Source: Cyanophora paradoxa (lineage: Eukaryota > Glaucocystophyceae > Cyanophorales > Cyanophoraceae). From it: DNA of 64,000 bases. The notes under the pieces are model-generated. The model was given only the letters and a program-made list of their open reading frames with translations. It was not told where the DNA came from and did no database searches. The position numbers were made by a program, and so were the translations under genes. The DNA is taken from positions 248,001 through 312,000 of the forward strand of contig QPMI01000129.1 in the NCBI GenBank assembly GCA_004431415.1. The letters are read 5' to 3'. Positions 40,966-54,204 of this stretch are shown here, piece by piece; the stretch's first letter is position 1, and every line of letters begins with the position of its first letter.

Positions 40966-43900
40966 ATGGCCGACGCGAAGGCCGACGCGAAGCCAACTGC
41001 AGAGACAGCTCCGACCCCGGCCGAACATGGCAACAACCATGCGTTAGCGTCAGCGGGATCCGCCGGCGCTCCAGAGAAGAAGCTCGGTGCGCCCGCGATC
41101 ATCCAATCTGCATCGCGCGCCTCGGAGCGAGGAGAGGGAGTCGCCTCGTCCGATGCATGACGCATAGCGCTGATAGTTTTGCATCAGTAGAGCCCCTTTC
41201 TCTTCGCCACCCGCGCACGATTAGCGCCGGTGGGAGACGGGACTCGTCATCACTTCTCCGCCGCGCCTTAAGCTTCGCCTATCGTTTCCCGATCTGGAGC
41301 GCTTAGCGTTAAAGTGATCGCTCCTCCTCTGCCCGCCACGTCGCCCACCGTTGGGTCCTACGATCTCCGTTGTGGGTTTCCCGGCGCTGTTGGTCCGAGC
41401 CAAGAGATAGATCGCGCTGTTCCATTAGCTGCTTTGCATCTTCTCTCCAAGCAGCCGAGATTCTTGCTTCTGTACAGCCGCGGCGGTGAATTTGCCACCT
41501 TGCAGATACTGACCTCTTTGGTCTTCTCGCTGCGCAGAGGGCGAGGCGCTCCGGGAAGCGATTCTGAAGCAGGTTGAGTACTATTTCAGCCGACAGAACC
41601 TTTCAACGGATGCGTTCCTTGTGGGCCAGATGGACGCGGACATGTATGTGCCGATCGCGACCATTGCGTCGTTCAAGATGGTCAAGACGCTTACCGACGA
41701 CGTTGCGCTCATCACCGACGTGATGCGCGCCTCGAAGAATGTGATCATAGATCCGACTGGCTCGAAGATCAAGCCCAACATTCAGAACCAGCGCAACACG
41801 CTGATCCTTCGCGACATCGACTCCAATGCGAACCCCGACGTGCGCCATTGTTTTGATATACACGCTACCTGCTCTAGAAAGCGCGTTGGGGCCTTGCGCC
41901 TTTCCGCTCCTTTTTCATTTTTCTCTTGCGCCTTGCAGGATGTCAAGGCGATTTTTGAGCCTGACTTCTCTAAGAAGATTTCTCACATTCACCCTGATAT
42001 TGGCAACACCTGGTTCATCTCGGTGCGCTGCTTGAGCTGCCCGCCGAGCTCGCTTGGCGTCGATCCACCAACCCTCTTGACGGTCCCGCCCGTCCCCCTC
42101 CCGTCCCCCCCTTCAGTTCGAAGATGAGAACGCCGCCCTGGATGCCCTCATGTACTCCAGGAGCCGGCAGTTCAACGGCCAGCCCGTCAAGGGTCGTATG
42201 AAGTCCGAGTCGAACATTCGCAACTTGTGCGGCGCCACCCGTCGCCGCCGCGTGTGCTCTCCGTGATCTCTCCACGATGCAGGATCGCGACCACGATGGA
42301 TTCGTCGACCGCGGCCCCGGCTGGCGCTCCTGGGGCGCCCCCGCGCCCTGGCGTGCCCTTCTTCCCGCAGCCGATGGCGGGAGGCCAGCCCTACATGGGC
42401 GGCCAGCAGCGCTACATGCGCGCGCCCTACCCCGCCTACCCTGGAGCCGAAGGTGCGCTCTTGTTCCTGCGCTGCGAGCCCGCCCGCCGCTTATCCACAG
42501 TGCAGGCTACGCTCCTTACTACGGCCAGCCCTACCCCGGCGGCGGCAAGCGCGGCGGGAGCCCGCAGAATCAGCCGGCCGGCGCCCCAGGCGCTCCCGGC
42601 GCCCCAGCACCCAACGCCGGCGCCAAGGGTGCGCACCTTCGTCGTTTCTTGCCGCCGGCCGGGGCCGATGTGCGATCTCCGCAGGCGGCCCGGGGTATGG
42701 AAAGCACTCGCCGACACAGTACCCGGTCAACGTGACGGCGATGAACTTCCCGCCGCTGCCCTCGCGCCCCAAGACGAAGCGCTCGCGTGCGCACTCCGGC
42801 CCCGCGGTCGCCTACCCCCCCGCCGGCCTGCGCCTCTGACGTTTCGCGCGAGCAGCGTCGGAGCCGGTGAAGAAGATCACGAAGGAGGAGTTCCTGAACG
42901 TGTGGCAGAAGCTGCTTGCGGAGGGCCTCAAGGCCCCCGAGGCGCTGACCAAGGTCACCGACTGCCCCGTCGTCCTCGCCGAGGCACGCAAGGTCGTCGA
43001 GTCCACCAAGGCCTGGCCCGCGTGCGTGCAGCTGTGCCCCGTCGCTGCGATGCGCGGCCGACGGCGCCGCGCCGCGCCGCGCAGGCCGCCGCACGACGAG
43101 AAGAGCGATGAGGGGGAGGACGACGGGTTCGAGCGGCAGCGGACGCGGACGAACAGCCGGGGCGGCAAGCAGGCGCCGCACGCACAGCACAGCGCCCAGC
43201 GGAGGACCAACTCGAGGGGGGGGCCGCCGCCGGGGGTCGGTCAGGCCCCGCCCGTCCCTGAGGCCCCCGCCGGCGCGGAGGGCGAGGCGGACAAGGAGAA
43301 GAAGGGCGAGCACAAGGAGGCGAAGAAGGCGGAGGGCGGCAAGGGCGGCAAGGGCGGGCACCCGCACCCGCACCAGCACCCGCACCCGCACCCGCACCCG
43401 CACGGCCAGCCGCACCCGCAGGGCGACCAGGCGGAGAAGCGGAGGCCATCGCGCGGCGCCCCCGCCGCCCCGGGCGCCCCCGCCAACGGGCCCCGCCCCG
43501 CCTCGGCCCACCACCCCAAGGTCTGCCCGCCCTCTCCCCCCAGCTCGGTGCCGGGGGCTGACGCGTTCGTGCGCAGGCGCCGGCGCAGAAGTCGTACGCG
43601 GAGATGCTGAAGAAGAACGAGGAGAAGAAGGAGGGCGTCGCGGGAGGCGAGGAGAAGAAGGCCCCCGCCAAGGAGGCCGCCCCAAAGAAGCAGGACAAGC
43701 AGTGGGCCCAGAAGGGCGCCGCAGGCGACGCGGCGGCGGCCCCGGCGGCCGGTGAGGCCAAGGAGGGGGCGGCGGAGGCCAAGGAGGGCAAGGAAGCGTC
43801 CAAGGAGGCGGCGGCGGCGGGCCCGGCGCCGGTGGCGGCGGGCAAGGAGCGCCCGCTGGCTGGCGCGTGGGGCAACAAGGCGGCCGGCAAGGCGCCCAAC

Positions 43901-44089
43901 GGCAAGCCGGCGGCGGGGGCCCAAAAGGAGGCGAAGGAGGGCAAGGAGGCGCCCAAGGAGGCCAAGGAGCCGAAGGAGAAGAAGGGGGAGGCGCAGCCCA
44001 AGAAGAAGGCCGAGGGCGCCGAGGGCGAGGCCCCGGCCGCCCCCGCCCCCGCCCCCGCCCCCGCCCCGGAGGCCGTCGCCTCCAACTGA
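40966..44089 (+). CDS. La-related protein (LARP4-like)
   Basis: Exon 1 (40966-41086) reads MADAKADAKPTAETAPTPAE through PEKKL. A 451-nt intron (41087-41537, donor gtgcgc) joins it in frame to EGEALREAILKQVEYYFSRQ, NLSTDAFLVGQMDADMYVPI and ATIASFKMVKTLTDDVALIT, a La motif. An RRM-like part follows (NTLILRDIDSNANPDV, DVKAIFEPDFSKKISHIHPD, IGNTWFIS, FEDENAALDALMYSRSRQFN, GQPVKGRMKSESNIRNL). The C-terminal half is low-complexity: Pro/Tyr/Gly-rich (PYMGGQQRYMRAPYPAYPG), a His-Pro tract (43359-43425), then a Lys/Glu/Ala-rich end with AWGNKAAGK, stop at 44089. LARP4 proteins bind poly(A) and stabilise mRNA in the cytosol. A junction around 42840-42870 could produce an alternative shorter end. Confidence 0.88.
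43359..43425 (+). repeat. His-Pro coding repeat in LARP4-like gene
   Basis: A tandem CACCCG hexamer encodes alternating His-Pro, with a few Gln/Gly interruptions. It lies in frame between Lys/Gly-rich segments. Confidence 0.8.
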
Positions 44090-44885
44090 GCGCCCACGCT
44101 AGGAGTTCCCAACCTTTCCTGCTTTCTTCCCATCCGAACTCACCTCTTCTCGCTGATTCCTCCCTCTTCCCTTCCCCAACCTCTCCCACCAAAAAATACA
44201 AATCCGCTAAAGAGTGCAGCACCCTCGCACGTTCTTCCTTTCTGCTTGCTTCATCCGATCGTTCGGTATGTCAGAAAAACAATTTCAAACAGAACTTAGT
44301 ATGCCCCTCCCCTTCCCCCGCCCCCCCTTCCCATAAGTCTTCGGCCCGAGACACGTGTACAGACGCGCGAGCGGCTGCCCCAGCTACGAATGTCGGGCGC
44401 CTTGATTTTTTTTGCCTTCGCCGTCGGCAGCATCCACTTCTCGATTCAAGCGTAGCTAAATAGATTGTTGCGCAGAGCCTTGAGTTTCTCTCACGCTTCT
44501 CCGCTTTTAGGCGTGATGCTTCGTATTCTATACTGAGTTGCTTGCTGGTTTCGGACGTAATCTGTGACCCGTCGAATTCACAGGTAACATGGTCAGGGTG
44601 ATATCTCAAAAGTACATGATTATAATATGGGGCGTCTGCTCTGTAACCCCCCGAAACCGCTGGGCTGGGCCTGCGCATGCGTGCAGTGCTCCTCCCGGGC
44701 TAGCGCTTCAAGGCTTCGATCTAAATCTACAGCTAGATGTGCGACATCGCTGCACTCTGAATACCGTAGTACGCTGGCGCTCCCCCACATCCGGATCCGC
44801 GGCCGTCTGGAAACGGGAGATCTTACTAAGTTAGCATAATATATAACTTAGTAGCAATGTGGGACAGAGGTGAATTCGAAACTGT
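44090..44885. other. Convergent intergenic region
   Basis: This is 3' flank of LARP and of the unknown minus-strand gene. It holds pyrimidine-rich sequence (44100-44260) and an AT-rich end (44830-44860). Short self-complementary words occur near 44695-44730. No gene is seen. Confidence 0.5.
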
Positions 44886-45780
44886 CTAGACCAGGGAGAC
44901 CACCGCGTCGGCCTCTGCGGCGGAGTCGGCGGCGGCATCGCAGGCCTCGATCCCCGCCTCCGGTGCCGGGCCGGCGTCGAACGCGGCGCACTGCGCGGGC
45001 GAGTGAGTCCGTGTCGGCGGCGACGCGCGCCGACTTGTTTGCGGGAGCCGCAGGGCGGGCGGGCAGACGCGCGCACCGCATCGCTGTCCGGGGCGCAGCA
45101 CGCGGCCGCCGCGTCCTCCTCGAGGGACTCAGCCAGCGCGCTCGCCACCTCCTCCGCCTCCGTCTCCGCCGCCTCCGCCGCCTCCGCCGGCAGGCCGCCC
45201 CGCACCGCCGCGCCCTCCGCTCCAGCATCCGCCTCCTGCGCGCACGCGGCCGCCCACCTCAGCTCGAGCGGACCCGAGGGCGAGCTGCTTGTCGGTGGGG
45301 CGCACCGCGGCGGCCTCGAGGATTGCCTGGGCCGAGAGGTCGTCGAGCTGCCTGTCCCCGTACTCCGGCGGCGGCCCGTCGTGGTAGCGGTACTGGCCCC
45401 GCGAGTGGGCGGGCGAGCGTCGCAGCGGGCGGGGTGCGGCGGGCACCTGCAGGTACCTCCAGGCGTGGTCAACGCCCTCCTTCTCGTAGAACTTGGCGAG
45501 GCTCTTCACGCTGGCGCCCCGCGGGAGCACCACCGAGTACGTGTCGAGGAACTGCGCCCCGCCGGCCGCCGTCAGCGCGGCGCGGCGCGGCACGCCCGGG
45601 GAGGGCTTACGATCTCGATCTCGTCCACCGCCCTCGCCATGTCGCTCGCCGCCAGGAGCTGCGGCGGTCGCTCAGGGGCGCCCCAGTCGGCAGGCCCAGG
45701 CAGGGCCGCACCACAGATCGATCCGGCAGGGCGCGCAGCTTCACCGCCTCGTCCGGCAGTTCTCTACCCATTTCGACCAT
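44886..45780 (-). CDS. Acidic protein of unknown family
   Basis: The proposed ATG is 45780 (MVEMGRELPDEAVKLRALPD). Spliced exons read LLAASDMARAVDEIEI, FLDTYSVVLPRGASVKSLAK, FYEKEGVDHAWRYLQ, YRYHDGPPPEYGDRQLDDLS, AQAILEAAA. An acidic Ala/Glu-rich region follows (AEAAEAAETEAEEVASALAE and onward, with Cys at ACCAPDS), and the last exon ends EADAVVSLV stop (44886-44888). Exons are joined by the same short C-rich introns as elsewhere, which supports a real gene. I do not recognise the family. The FLDTYSVVLPRGASVKSLAK segment looks like a structured core, while the tail is probably disordered. Confidence 0.55.
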
Positions 45781-46457
45781 CTGCGGGAGCGCATGAGCGC
45801 CAGCGGGGGCACGTATGGGCCCCCGCTGCCGCGCTAAGCCACGTCGGTTATAGAGATTGAGTCGGTTAAGCGCTCCTCGCGCGCGCTGCAGCGCCCGCTG
45901 CGTCTCTTACAGCGTGGAGTTGACAAGAATGACCAGAATAGACCTTCTCCGTGCACCCACGAGCCGCTGAACGCGCACCGCTTCTCGTATCGCCCGGTCA
46001 ATTTCAGAAGAAAAGCGCTCTTTCGCCTGCGGGTCGCGCATCGTGTCTAGCTTGTCCAGCGCGTGTTGGTATCTATCTTGTGTAAATTCTTGATAAGAAT
46101 GAAGCAGAGCTTGGCTGTCCAGAGGCTACGAAGTGTGAAACGCCGAGCTCAGCGTCGGGCGCTAGGCGAGCGCACCGGTCCAACTGGATCGAGCTCCTCG
46201 GGAATGTCCTCTGGAAAGACGGCCATGGCTAACTGCAGCCGCCGGGATCCCGAACCGCTTCGACGAGTCCTCTGCACTTGTACCCCAGCCTTCCCAACTA
46301 CGCCAGCCTACGCAGGGGGCATACGAACCTGTTTGAGGCTCCGTGGTACGTGCATCACCGATCCATACTGATCTCGCGAGGCGGAACCTCGCCTGACCTG
46401 CAACGCAGTCATCGCCCGACCTCGCTCATCGGGGCCGCGAGCGTTCGCACCGGCACG
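45781..46457. other. Divergent intergenic region
   Basis: This is the 5' flank of the unknown minus-strand gene and of PA200. No conserved protein or RNA is seen. A reading frame from 46063 is not supported by any family resemblance. Confidence 0.5.
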
Positions 46458-49400
46458 ATGGCAGTCAACCAGCACCTCCCGTACGCGCTAGAGGACTGCG
46501 CGTCGTCGAGCTACCCATCGCTGCTGGAAGGCCTCTCGGCAGCCGTGGAGGCGAATGACGACGCGGAGCTCCGATACGGCATCCGCGCGATCACAAGGTA
46601 ATGCCGCGCGTGCAGGCCCGGAATGACCACTCGCTCCTCCCAATGACTGAACCGGCTTGCCCCCAATGACCGCGTGCATCAGGTGCCTCGATTTGCGTTA
46701 CAAGCTCGACCCCTCGACACGTGCGGGCATCGCGCGCGTACTCCTCGGCCGAATCCTCTCCGACCCATACGACGTACGTTCAGGACCCTTAATTGCTGCG
46801 GTGCTGCTGACACCGCTCTACGCCCTTGCAGCATGTCCGCCAAGCAAAGCGGATCGGTCTGCTCACCCGTATCCTCAAGAAGCGCCGCAATGTCCCGCTC
46901 GAAATCGCCTGGAGACCGGTTCGCGCCCGCGCGCTCTTTCTTGGCGCACGATGGATGTTGCCCCACTGGGCCAGGCGGTATTATGACGCCGCACCCTCGC
47001 AGCTGTACGACCTCGTGCAGGACACGGTGATCGCTCGCGCGGACAGGGGCTTCGCGGGGCGAGGGATCAGGGAGGTGTACGGCTCGGGCCTGCTGCAGCT
47101 CGTGGAGCACGCGCGGCGCTTCTTCCCGGCGAGCGCGGCCGCCGAGATCGTGGCGGAGCTGAAGCCGCAGTTCTGCCCGCACGACTGGCACGCGTCCTTC
47201 CGGGCGCAGGCGCTCCTCGTGACGTTCATGCCGACGCACCAGGGCCTCCACGAGCCCTGGTTCGCCGACGTCCTTCACTGGCTCGAGTACTACGGTCCGC
47301 CCTGCCCTGCCCCCGCCCCCGCGGAGAGCCGCGCCCCGCTCACTCCTGTGCGAGTAGAGACGGCGTCCGAGTGGATGTCTGTCTGGCTCGGCCTGTGCGG
47401 CCCCGCCCCGCGCCCCCGAGCGCCGGTCGGCCGGCGTGACCGGGCGGGCGTGCAGGCTCTCGCGGCTGGCGAAGGACAGTTGGCGGCTGCGTGTGCCGGG
47501 GGGCGAGGCGGACGCGGAGGAGGACGGGGACGGGGAGGGCGAAGGCGAGGACCCCGACGCCGACGCCGAGGGCGAGGAGCCCGTCCCCGTCCCCGCCCCC
47601 GCAGCCGCCGGCCCGCCCGGCCCGCCGCCCCCGCCGGACTGGGCGCCCCTCGTGCCCTGGCTCTTCGCGCGGCTCCTGCGCGACCTCGAGCTGCCCGTCG
47701 GGGGCGGCCGCGTCGGCAGCGCCAAGATCGACTCGGCCGTGCGCCCGCCCGGCCGGCCCGCCCCGCCCCCGCCCCCGCGCCGACGCAGGGCTCCCAGGGC
47801 GTGCCGGCGGAGACGCGCGCGTGCCTGGCGCACGTCTACCGAAGCGCGCGGGACCACCGCGTGAGCCGGTGCGCCGATCCGCCCGCCCTGCCCCGCTCGC
47901 TCCCGGGGGGGCGCCGGTTGAGGGGCCGGCAGGGTGGTGAAGATCCTGGTGTACACGATGAAGCCGGCGGGGCCCGACGGGAAGCCGACGGCCGTCCTCG
48001 GGGGCCTCGAGCGCCTCCTCGGCACCGTCGGGTGCGAGGACCCTCCCGCGCGCCTGCCTGGGGGCGCTTCGGGCGCCTCAGACGAGCCCGCGCAGGCCGT
48101 ACTTCCACCCGTCGAACAGCGGGGGCCACTCGAACAGCCTCGCGCGCCTCGTCTCCGCCCTCGTCGACACCTTCGCCGCCCGCCTGCAGGCTCGCCCTCC
48201 CCCGCCCCGCCCCCTCTCCCCCGAGCGCGAGAGTGAGGCCCCAGCGCAGGTCGAGCGGAAGCACGCCGCCAGCCCGCTCGCCGCCGCCTACCCGCACCCC
48301 GACGGTGCGCGCTTGCCCGCGCGGCGGGGGCGACGTGGGCGGGGATGACGGCGGGGGCAGCGCTGGGCGAGGCGGACGTGGCGGCCTTCGCGGAGCTCCT
48401 CCTCCCGCACCTCAACCTCTCCCTCTTCTCCAAGGCCCGCCCCGCCCCGCCCCGCCCGCCCCGCACCCCGCTGACGCGCATCGCCCCGCAGAGCGGCTCG
48501 TTGTCGCAGGCAGCGATCGGGTGCATGCGGCAGATGGCGTACCTGGCCCCGCAGGCGGCTCTCGCCCCGCTCCTCGCCGACCGCATCCTCCCCGCCCTCG
48601 GCCTCGGCCCCGCCCTCGACGAGCGCGTCCTCGCCGCCGCCCACCACGTGCCCGCCCCGCCCGCGCCCTGCCCCGCCCGCCCCGCCCGCCCCGCCCGAGA
48701 GCGCGGGCAGACGATCGGGGCGATCGAGGCGCTGAGCGCGCTGGCGCACGCGCTGCTCTGGCGCGACCTGCGGCCGCGCGTCCCCGTGCCCCTCCTCGAC
48801 CTCCTCAACGCGACGTGCGCCCCTGAGGCCCCGGCCCCGCGCCGCACGTCGCCCCTGATCCGCCGGCGGCCTTCACCAGGCTGCCCGGCATCGACGCGAA
48901 CGACCCCTCCAAGACCCGCGCCACGCTGCGCTTCTACACCAACGTGCTCTACTGCGCGCCGCTCGTCCCCGCGCCCCGCGGCGGCGGCGGCGGCGGCGGC
49001 TTCGACGGGATGGAGATCGACGGGGCCGGGGACGAGGCGGAGGAGGAGGCGCGGCGGGCGAGCCACGGGTTCGGGGAGTGGGCCGAGGGCTTCCTCGGGC
49101 GCCTCCTCGAGATGCTGGGCCACGCCGAGAAGCCCAAGAAGGGCAAGGACGCGCAGGAGGCGCGCCGGCCCGCCCTCGCCCTCGCCCCCCCCCCGCCCGC
49201 CCCGCTTGACGTGGCGGGGGCAGGAGTGGGACGCGTTCCTGCTGCAGCGCGCGGCGGAGCTGCTCTTCGCGCAGCTGGCGTCGGGCGGGGCGGGCGGGGG
49301 CCTGTACGACTCGGCCCTGGACCGCGTCGTGGCCCTCGTCTCGGACCGCGAGCTCCCCAACGCCCGCAAGCAGGCCCGCCCCGCCCCGCCGCCCCGCCCC

Positions 49401-52400
49401 CGGCCCCGCCCTGACCGCCCCGCGCGGCAGGTCTCGCTGGTCGTGGGCGCCGCGGTCGCCGCGCACCCGGAGCGCGCCCTGCCCCGCTTCCTCCGCATCG
49501 CCGAGCGCGCCCTCGACCCCGCCTCCCACCCCGCCGACTCGGAGTGGACCGTGCGCCCGCCCTCGCACCGCCCCGGCGCGCCGCGCTGAGCTCGGGCAGT
49601 GGCACGTGGGCCTGCTGGCGCAGGCGGTGCGGCGGGCGGGGGCGGCCCTCCTCAAGCACCTCCCCGCCCTCCGCCGCCTCCTCGACGCCGCCTTCGCCGA
49701 CGCCGGCAAGAAGAAGGCCCGCCCCGCCCCGCCCCCCCCCCCCCGCTCCTCGGCGTCCGAGGGGCGGCCTGCGCAGGTGGTCAAGGCGGGGGGGAAGCTG
49801 CTGCGGCGGGTGCTCTGGGCCCTCACCGCCGTCTACACTACCGACCTCCGCTCCCTCCCGCCCTCCGCCTGGAAGGTCCGCCCCCTCTCCCTTCCTTCTC
49901 CCCCCGCCCCTTCTCCCCTCTCTTTCGTCCTTTCCTCCATCCGTTCGTTTGGGAGGGTACCCGCGCCGAATCACACGCGCGGCCGCTCCTCCGTGCGGCC
50001 CCGGTGCAAAACGCGCGCGGCGAGGGATTCCGTGCTATTGCTTTACGCTGCGCCCTTTATCTGTGGGCCCCGCGTCAGTTTCGGCCGGGACAGGTCGTCT
50101 CCTCTTCTTTTCTCGCTCGTGCAACCCGCGCCGAATCACACGCGCGGCCGCTCCTCCGTGCGGCCCCGGTGCACAACGGCCGCGCAAAGGGAATCCGTGC
50201 TATTGCTTTACGCTGCGCCCGCTTCGTGGGCCCCGCGTCAGTTTCGGCCGGGACACCCCTGCTCGCCCCCTCCCCTTCGACTCCCCTCCCGCTCCCGACA
50301 GAAGGCGGCGCCTTCTCCCGTGGCGCTGCCTTCGCTCGTGGAGCGCACATTCCCGGAGATTGCATGCGCCGGCTTCTCTCAGTGGGCTCAGGCGCCTATT
50401 GCCCTCCGCATATCCTCCCCTCTCCATCTAGAGACGCCCTCCCGCGCCCTGACACGGACGGCGGCGCTTCCCACATAGCGCCTTCGGTATGGTGTGCCGC
50501 GGAGAGGACGCTAGGGGGGTTTGTTGCAGCGGAGAGCCGCCTCTGTGGCTCCGCCCGCACAAGTAGGCCCCCACATCGGACGCGCCCGCGCACCCCTCCT
50601 AGGGCGCCCTGCCTTCCCCCCCCCCCGGCCCCGGCGCCACCGTCCCTCGGTGCTAGATCCCCTCGGGCGCCCCCTCCGCCGGGCGCCGCCCTGGCCCCGT
50701 GCGCAAGATGACGCCCGGACATAAACATTCTTCACTCTCACTCTATTAGCCTGACTTTTCTAATTATGTGCGGGCGTCCTTTCTTCGTCGCCCTCATCTC
50801 TGATAGCCGGCGGGGGCACCCTCCACGGGCGTGGCGCCCCTCTGGCGCCCCGCCTTTCTTTCGCGGTGTCAGATCGCCCGTGTGGTATTTTACGCCGGCC
50901 GCGACCCCCGTGCGGCCGGGGTCAGATGACACTCGAACATTCTTTTCGTCCTTCTCCTCCTCGTCTTTTGCCCGCTTCAATTTCGCCCTCGCCTGCGCGC
51001 CGCGCTCTGAGCCGGGGCGCGCAGGAGGAGGGGGAGCTGTGGAAGGAGTGGGGCCGCCGCTTCCGCATGAAGGACGAGCTGCAGGTCACCTGGCACGTCC
51101 CCTCCCCCGAGGAGGCCGCCGCCGTGCGCCCGCCCCGCCCCGCCCCGCCCCGCCCTCTTCCTCCCCTCACCTCCTGCGAAGGCGCGGGCGCTCGCCGGGG
51201 CGTACCTGGCGGGCCCGCTGGCGACGCTGCGGGACGGGGCGGCGACGGCCCCGCGGGAGGCGCTCTACGCGGCGCTGCAGACGCTCGTCGCCGTCGCCCG
51301 CGGCTCGACCGCCATGCTCGACGACTGGCTCCCCGAGGGCGACGCCGCCGCCCCGGCCTCCCCCGAGGAGGAGGGCGGCGAGGGCGCGCACGCCCGCCCC
51401 AAGCGCCTCCTCCCGCCCCTCCCCGCCGGCCAGCTGCCCCGCGCCGCCCCGAGCTCCTACCCGGGGCTCCCCCCCGAGGGCCCCGCCGCCTTCCTCCCCG
51501 TCCTCTCCGCCCTGGCGCGGGGCGCGCTGGGGCGGGGCGGGGCGCGGGAGACGGACGTGGCGGGGGCCGTACTGGTGACGAAGCTCTGCCACGTGCTGCT
51601 CAACGTGCGGGGCGGCGGGGAGCACGAGCTCTCGCAGCACTACCTCGGCACCCGCCGCCGCGCCTGCTCCTACTTCCGGGGCATCCAGAAGGAGCTCGTC
51701 TTCGAGCCCCGGGCGCAGCCGCGGGCCCTCCTCGTCGAGCAGGCCTACCAGCAGCACCAGCGCCGCCTCGACTACAACGGGATGTGCGTCCCCTACGGGG
51801 CCGCGCAGCGCGCGCTGCTCGCGGACCTCGAGGCCCTCTCCGCGCACCCCTTCGCCAAGGTCCGCAAGAAGGCGCAGGGGAGCCTCCTGGCGGCGGCCCG
51901 GCGCTACCCGCCCGCCCTCAACGCCCTCGTCCCCCGCCTCATCGACGCCCTCCGCGAGCGGGCCCCGCCCCGCCCCGCCCCCGCGGCGGCCGCGGCGGCC
52001 CCGGCCCGGGCGAGGGCGGGCAGCCGCAGCAGCGGCAGCTGGCGGTGCCGGGCGGCGGCGCGCGGTCGGGCTCGCCGGCGGTGGGGGCGGCGACGCCGGA
52101 GGAGCGGGCGGTGGAGGACCGGGTGACGGCGGCCTGCTGCCTGCTCCAGTCCGTCCACCTCGTCCGCCGCATCACGCGCGACTGGCGCCTCGCCGCCCGC
52201 TTCGCCCGCGCCATCCTCGCCACCTCGCACCACGAGAAGCTCTCCCTGCAGTCCCGCCTCGCCAACCTCTTCTTCATCGTCGCCATCGGCACGCGCCCGC
52301 TGCCGCTTGCCGACGAGGCCGACCGGCGCGTCCGCTCCGACCTCTTCCACCACCTCCTCGACCTCCTCGACGCCTCCTGCGCCCCCGCCCCCGCGCCGGC

Positions 52401-54162
52401 CCCGGCCCCCGCTTCCTCCGACGCTGCGGCGCCCTCCTCCTCCTCCTCCTCGGGGGCGGCGGCGCCGCTGCACTGGCGGTACCAGCTGATGGCGCTGACG
52501 TCGGCCTCGCTGCTGCTGCGGCCCGACGACGCCGAGCCGTGCCCGCCGCGCGCCGTCGCCACCTTCTTCCGCCTCGCCGCCTCCGACCTCGCCCCGCTCC
52601 GCCAGGCCCGCCCCGCCCCGCCCTCGGCCCCCCGCCCCCTGCTTCGCCCTGATGCGGGCGCAGGTGGCGCTGCACGCGGTGACGGCGCTGCTGCGGGCGT
52701 ACCGCCCGCCCCCGGCGGGGCCGCTGCCGGCGGGGGCCGAGGAGCCGGGCGAGCCGGACGCCGCCCTCTTCGACGAGGACCCGCCTCGGACCCCGCCCGC
52801 TGGGACGGTCCGCCCCTCCCCGCCCTCCTCCCGCGCTCCCTGCGTTGCCGACGGGCGGGGCGGCAGGGACGGACTTCCTGGAGCACACTTTCGAGGGCTG
52901 GCGCCCGGCTCGCGCGCCGCGGGGGCCCGCATGCGCGCCCGCAAGGCGGCCCGCCTGGGGGCGCGGGGCGGGGCGTCGGAGGGGAACCGGGCGGCGGTGC
53001 TCGCGGCGGTGCGGGGTGCGTGGAGGACGGGGCGCTGCTGGACCGCGTGGTGGGTTCATGGCCCGCGACCACCACTACGGCGACGCCGAGGCGGCGGCGG
53101 CGCCGCCCTCGGCCGCCTCGGCAACGGCGGCGGCATCGGTCCGCCCCGCCCCTCCCGCGCCCGTCCTGCGTGTGCGCCGAGCTGAGGGGGCGGCAGCGGA
53201 CGTGCTGGGGGACGTGCTGGCGTCGGCGGCGGGGGGGCGGGGCCACCGGGCGGCCTCCTCGCAGGAGGCCTTCGTGGCGCTCCACGCGGGGCTCGCGCAG
53301 GGCATCGCCCGCACCGCCGGGCCCGACGCCGCCCTCGGGCACCTCTGGCCCCTCCTCGAGAAGCTCGCCAGGACGACCTCCGAGCGGGACAACCAGTGCA
53401 CCTCCGCCGAGCTCGTGCGCCCCCGCCCCGCGCCCTCACCCCCTCCCTTCGTTCTTCCTTCCGCCGAGCCGGCCGCCAGTTCGCGGGGATCGTGCGGGGG
53501 AGCCGGCGGTGGCCCCTGGAGCGGCAGCGCGAGCTCTGGGGCCGGGCGCGGCCCCTGCTGCGCGCCTGCCTGGACGCGGCCGGCGGGGCGGAGAGCGTGG
53601 CCGACTGGGCCGGCGCCATCCGCTTCCTCGTCCACAACCGCGACCCGCGCCGCTTCCGGGTCCGCCCGCCCGCCCGCCCCGCCCCGCCCCGTCCTCACGC
53701 TCCCCCCTCCCCGCCCAGTGGCTCGCCGAGGAGCTCGTGTCCGCCGTGGAGGGCTCCCCCTCGACGTCGACGGCGGCGGAGGGCGCGGGGGCCGGGGCGG
53801 AGGCCGGGGCGGGGACGGCGGCGGCGCAGGCGAACCGCCTCAAGTTCCTGCAGCCGCTGCTCGACGAGTTCGACTGGAAGGCCCGCGGCCTCGCCGCCCG
53901 CCTCGTCGCCGCCCTCGTCCCCGGCCGCCTCCGCCACCCCTTCAAGCAGGTCCCCCCTCTCCTCTTCCCCTCCTCCTCCCCTCTTTCCCTCTCTCTCCTT
54001 TGGTCGGCTTCGTGCTTCCCTCGCGTCCCACTCGACGCCGGCGCTTCCTCGTAGCGCCGGCGTTATAGAGGGCGCGGAGAGGGACCTCGGGGGACCACCT
54101 TTGCGCCGCCCCGCTCCCCCCTCGGGCGCGGCGCACAAATGCACCCCCACAGCCCTCCCATC

Positions 54163-54204
<42 letters not shown>

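Noticed and set aside
46063-46371. Plus-strand reading frame upstream of PA200
   Set aside because: It has no resemblance to the PA200 N-terminus, and ATG 46458 gives a good start. It is treated as 5' flank.
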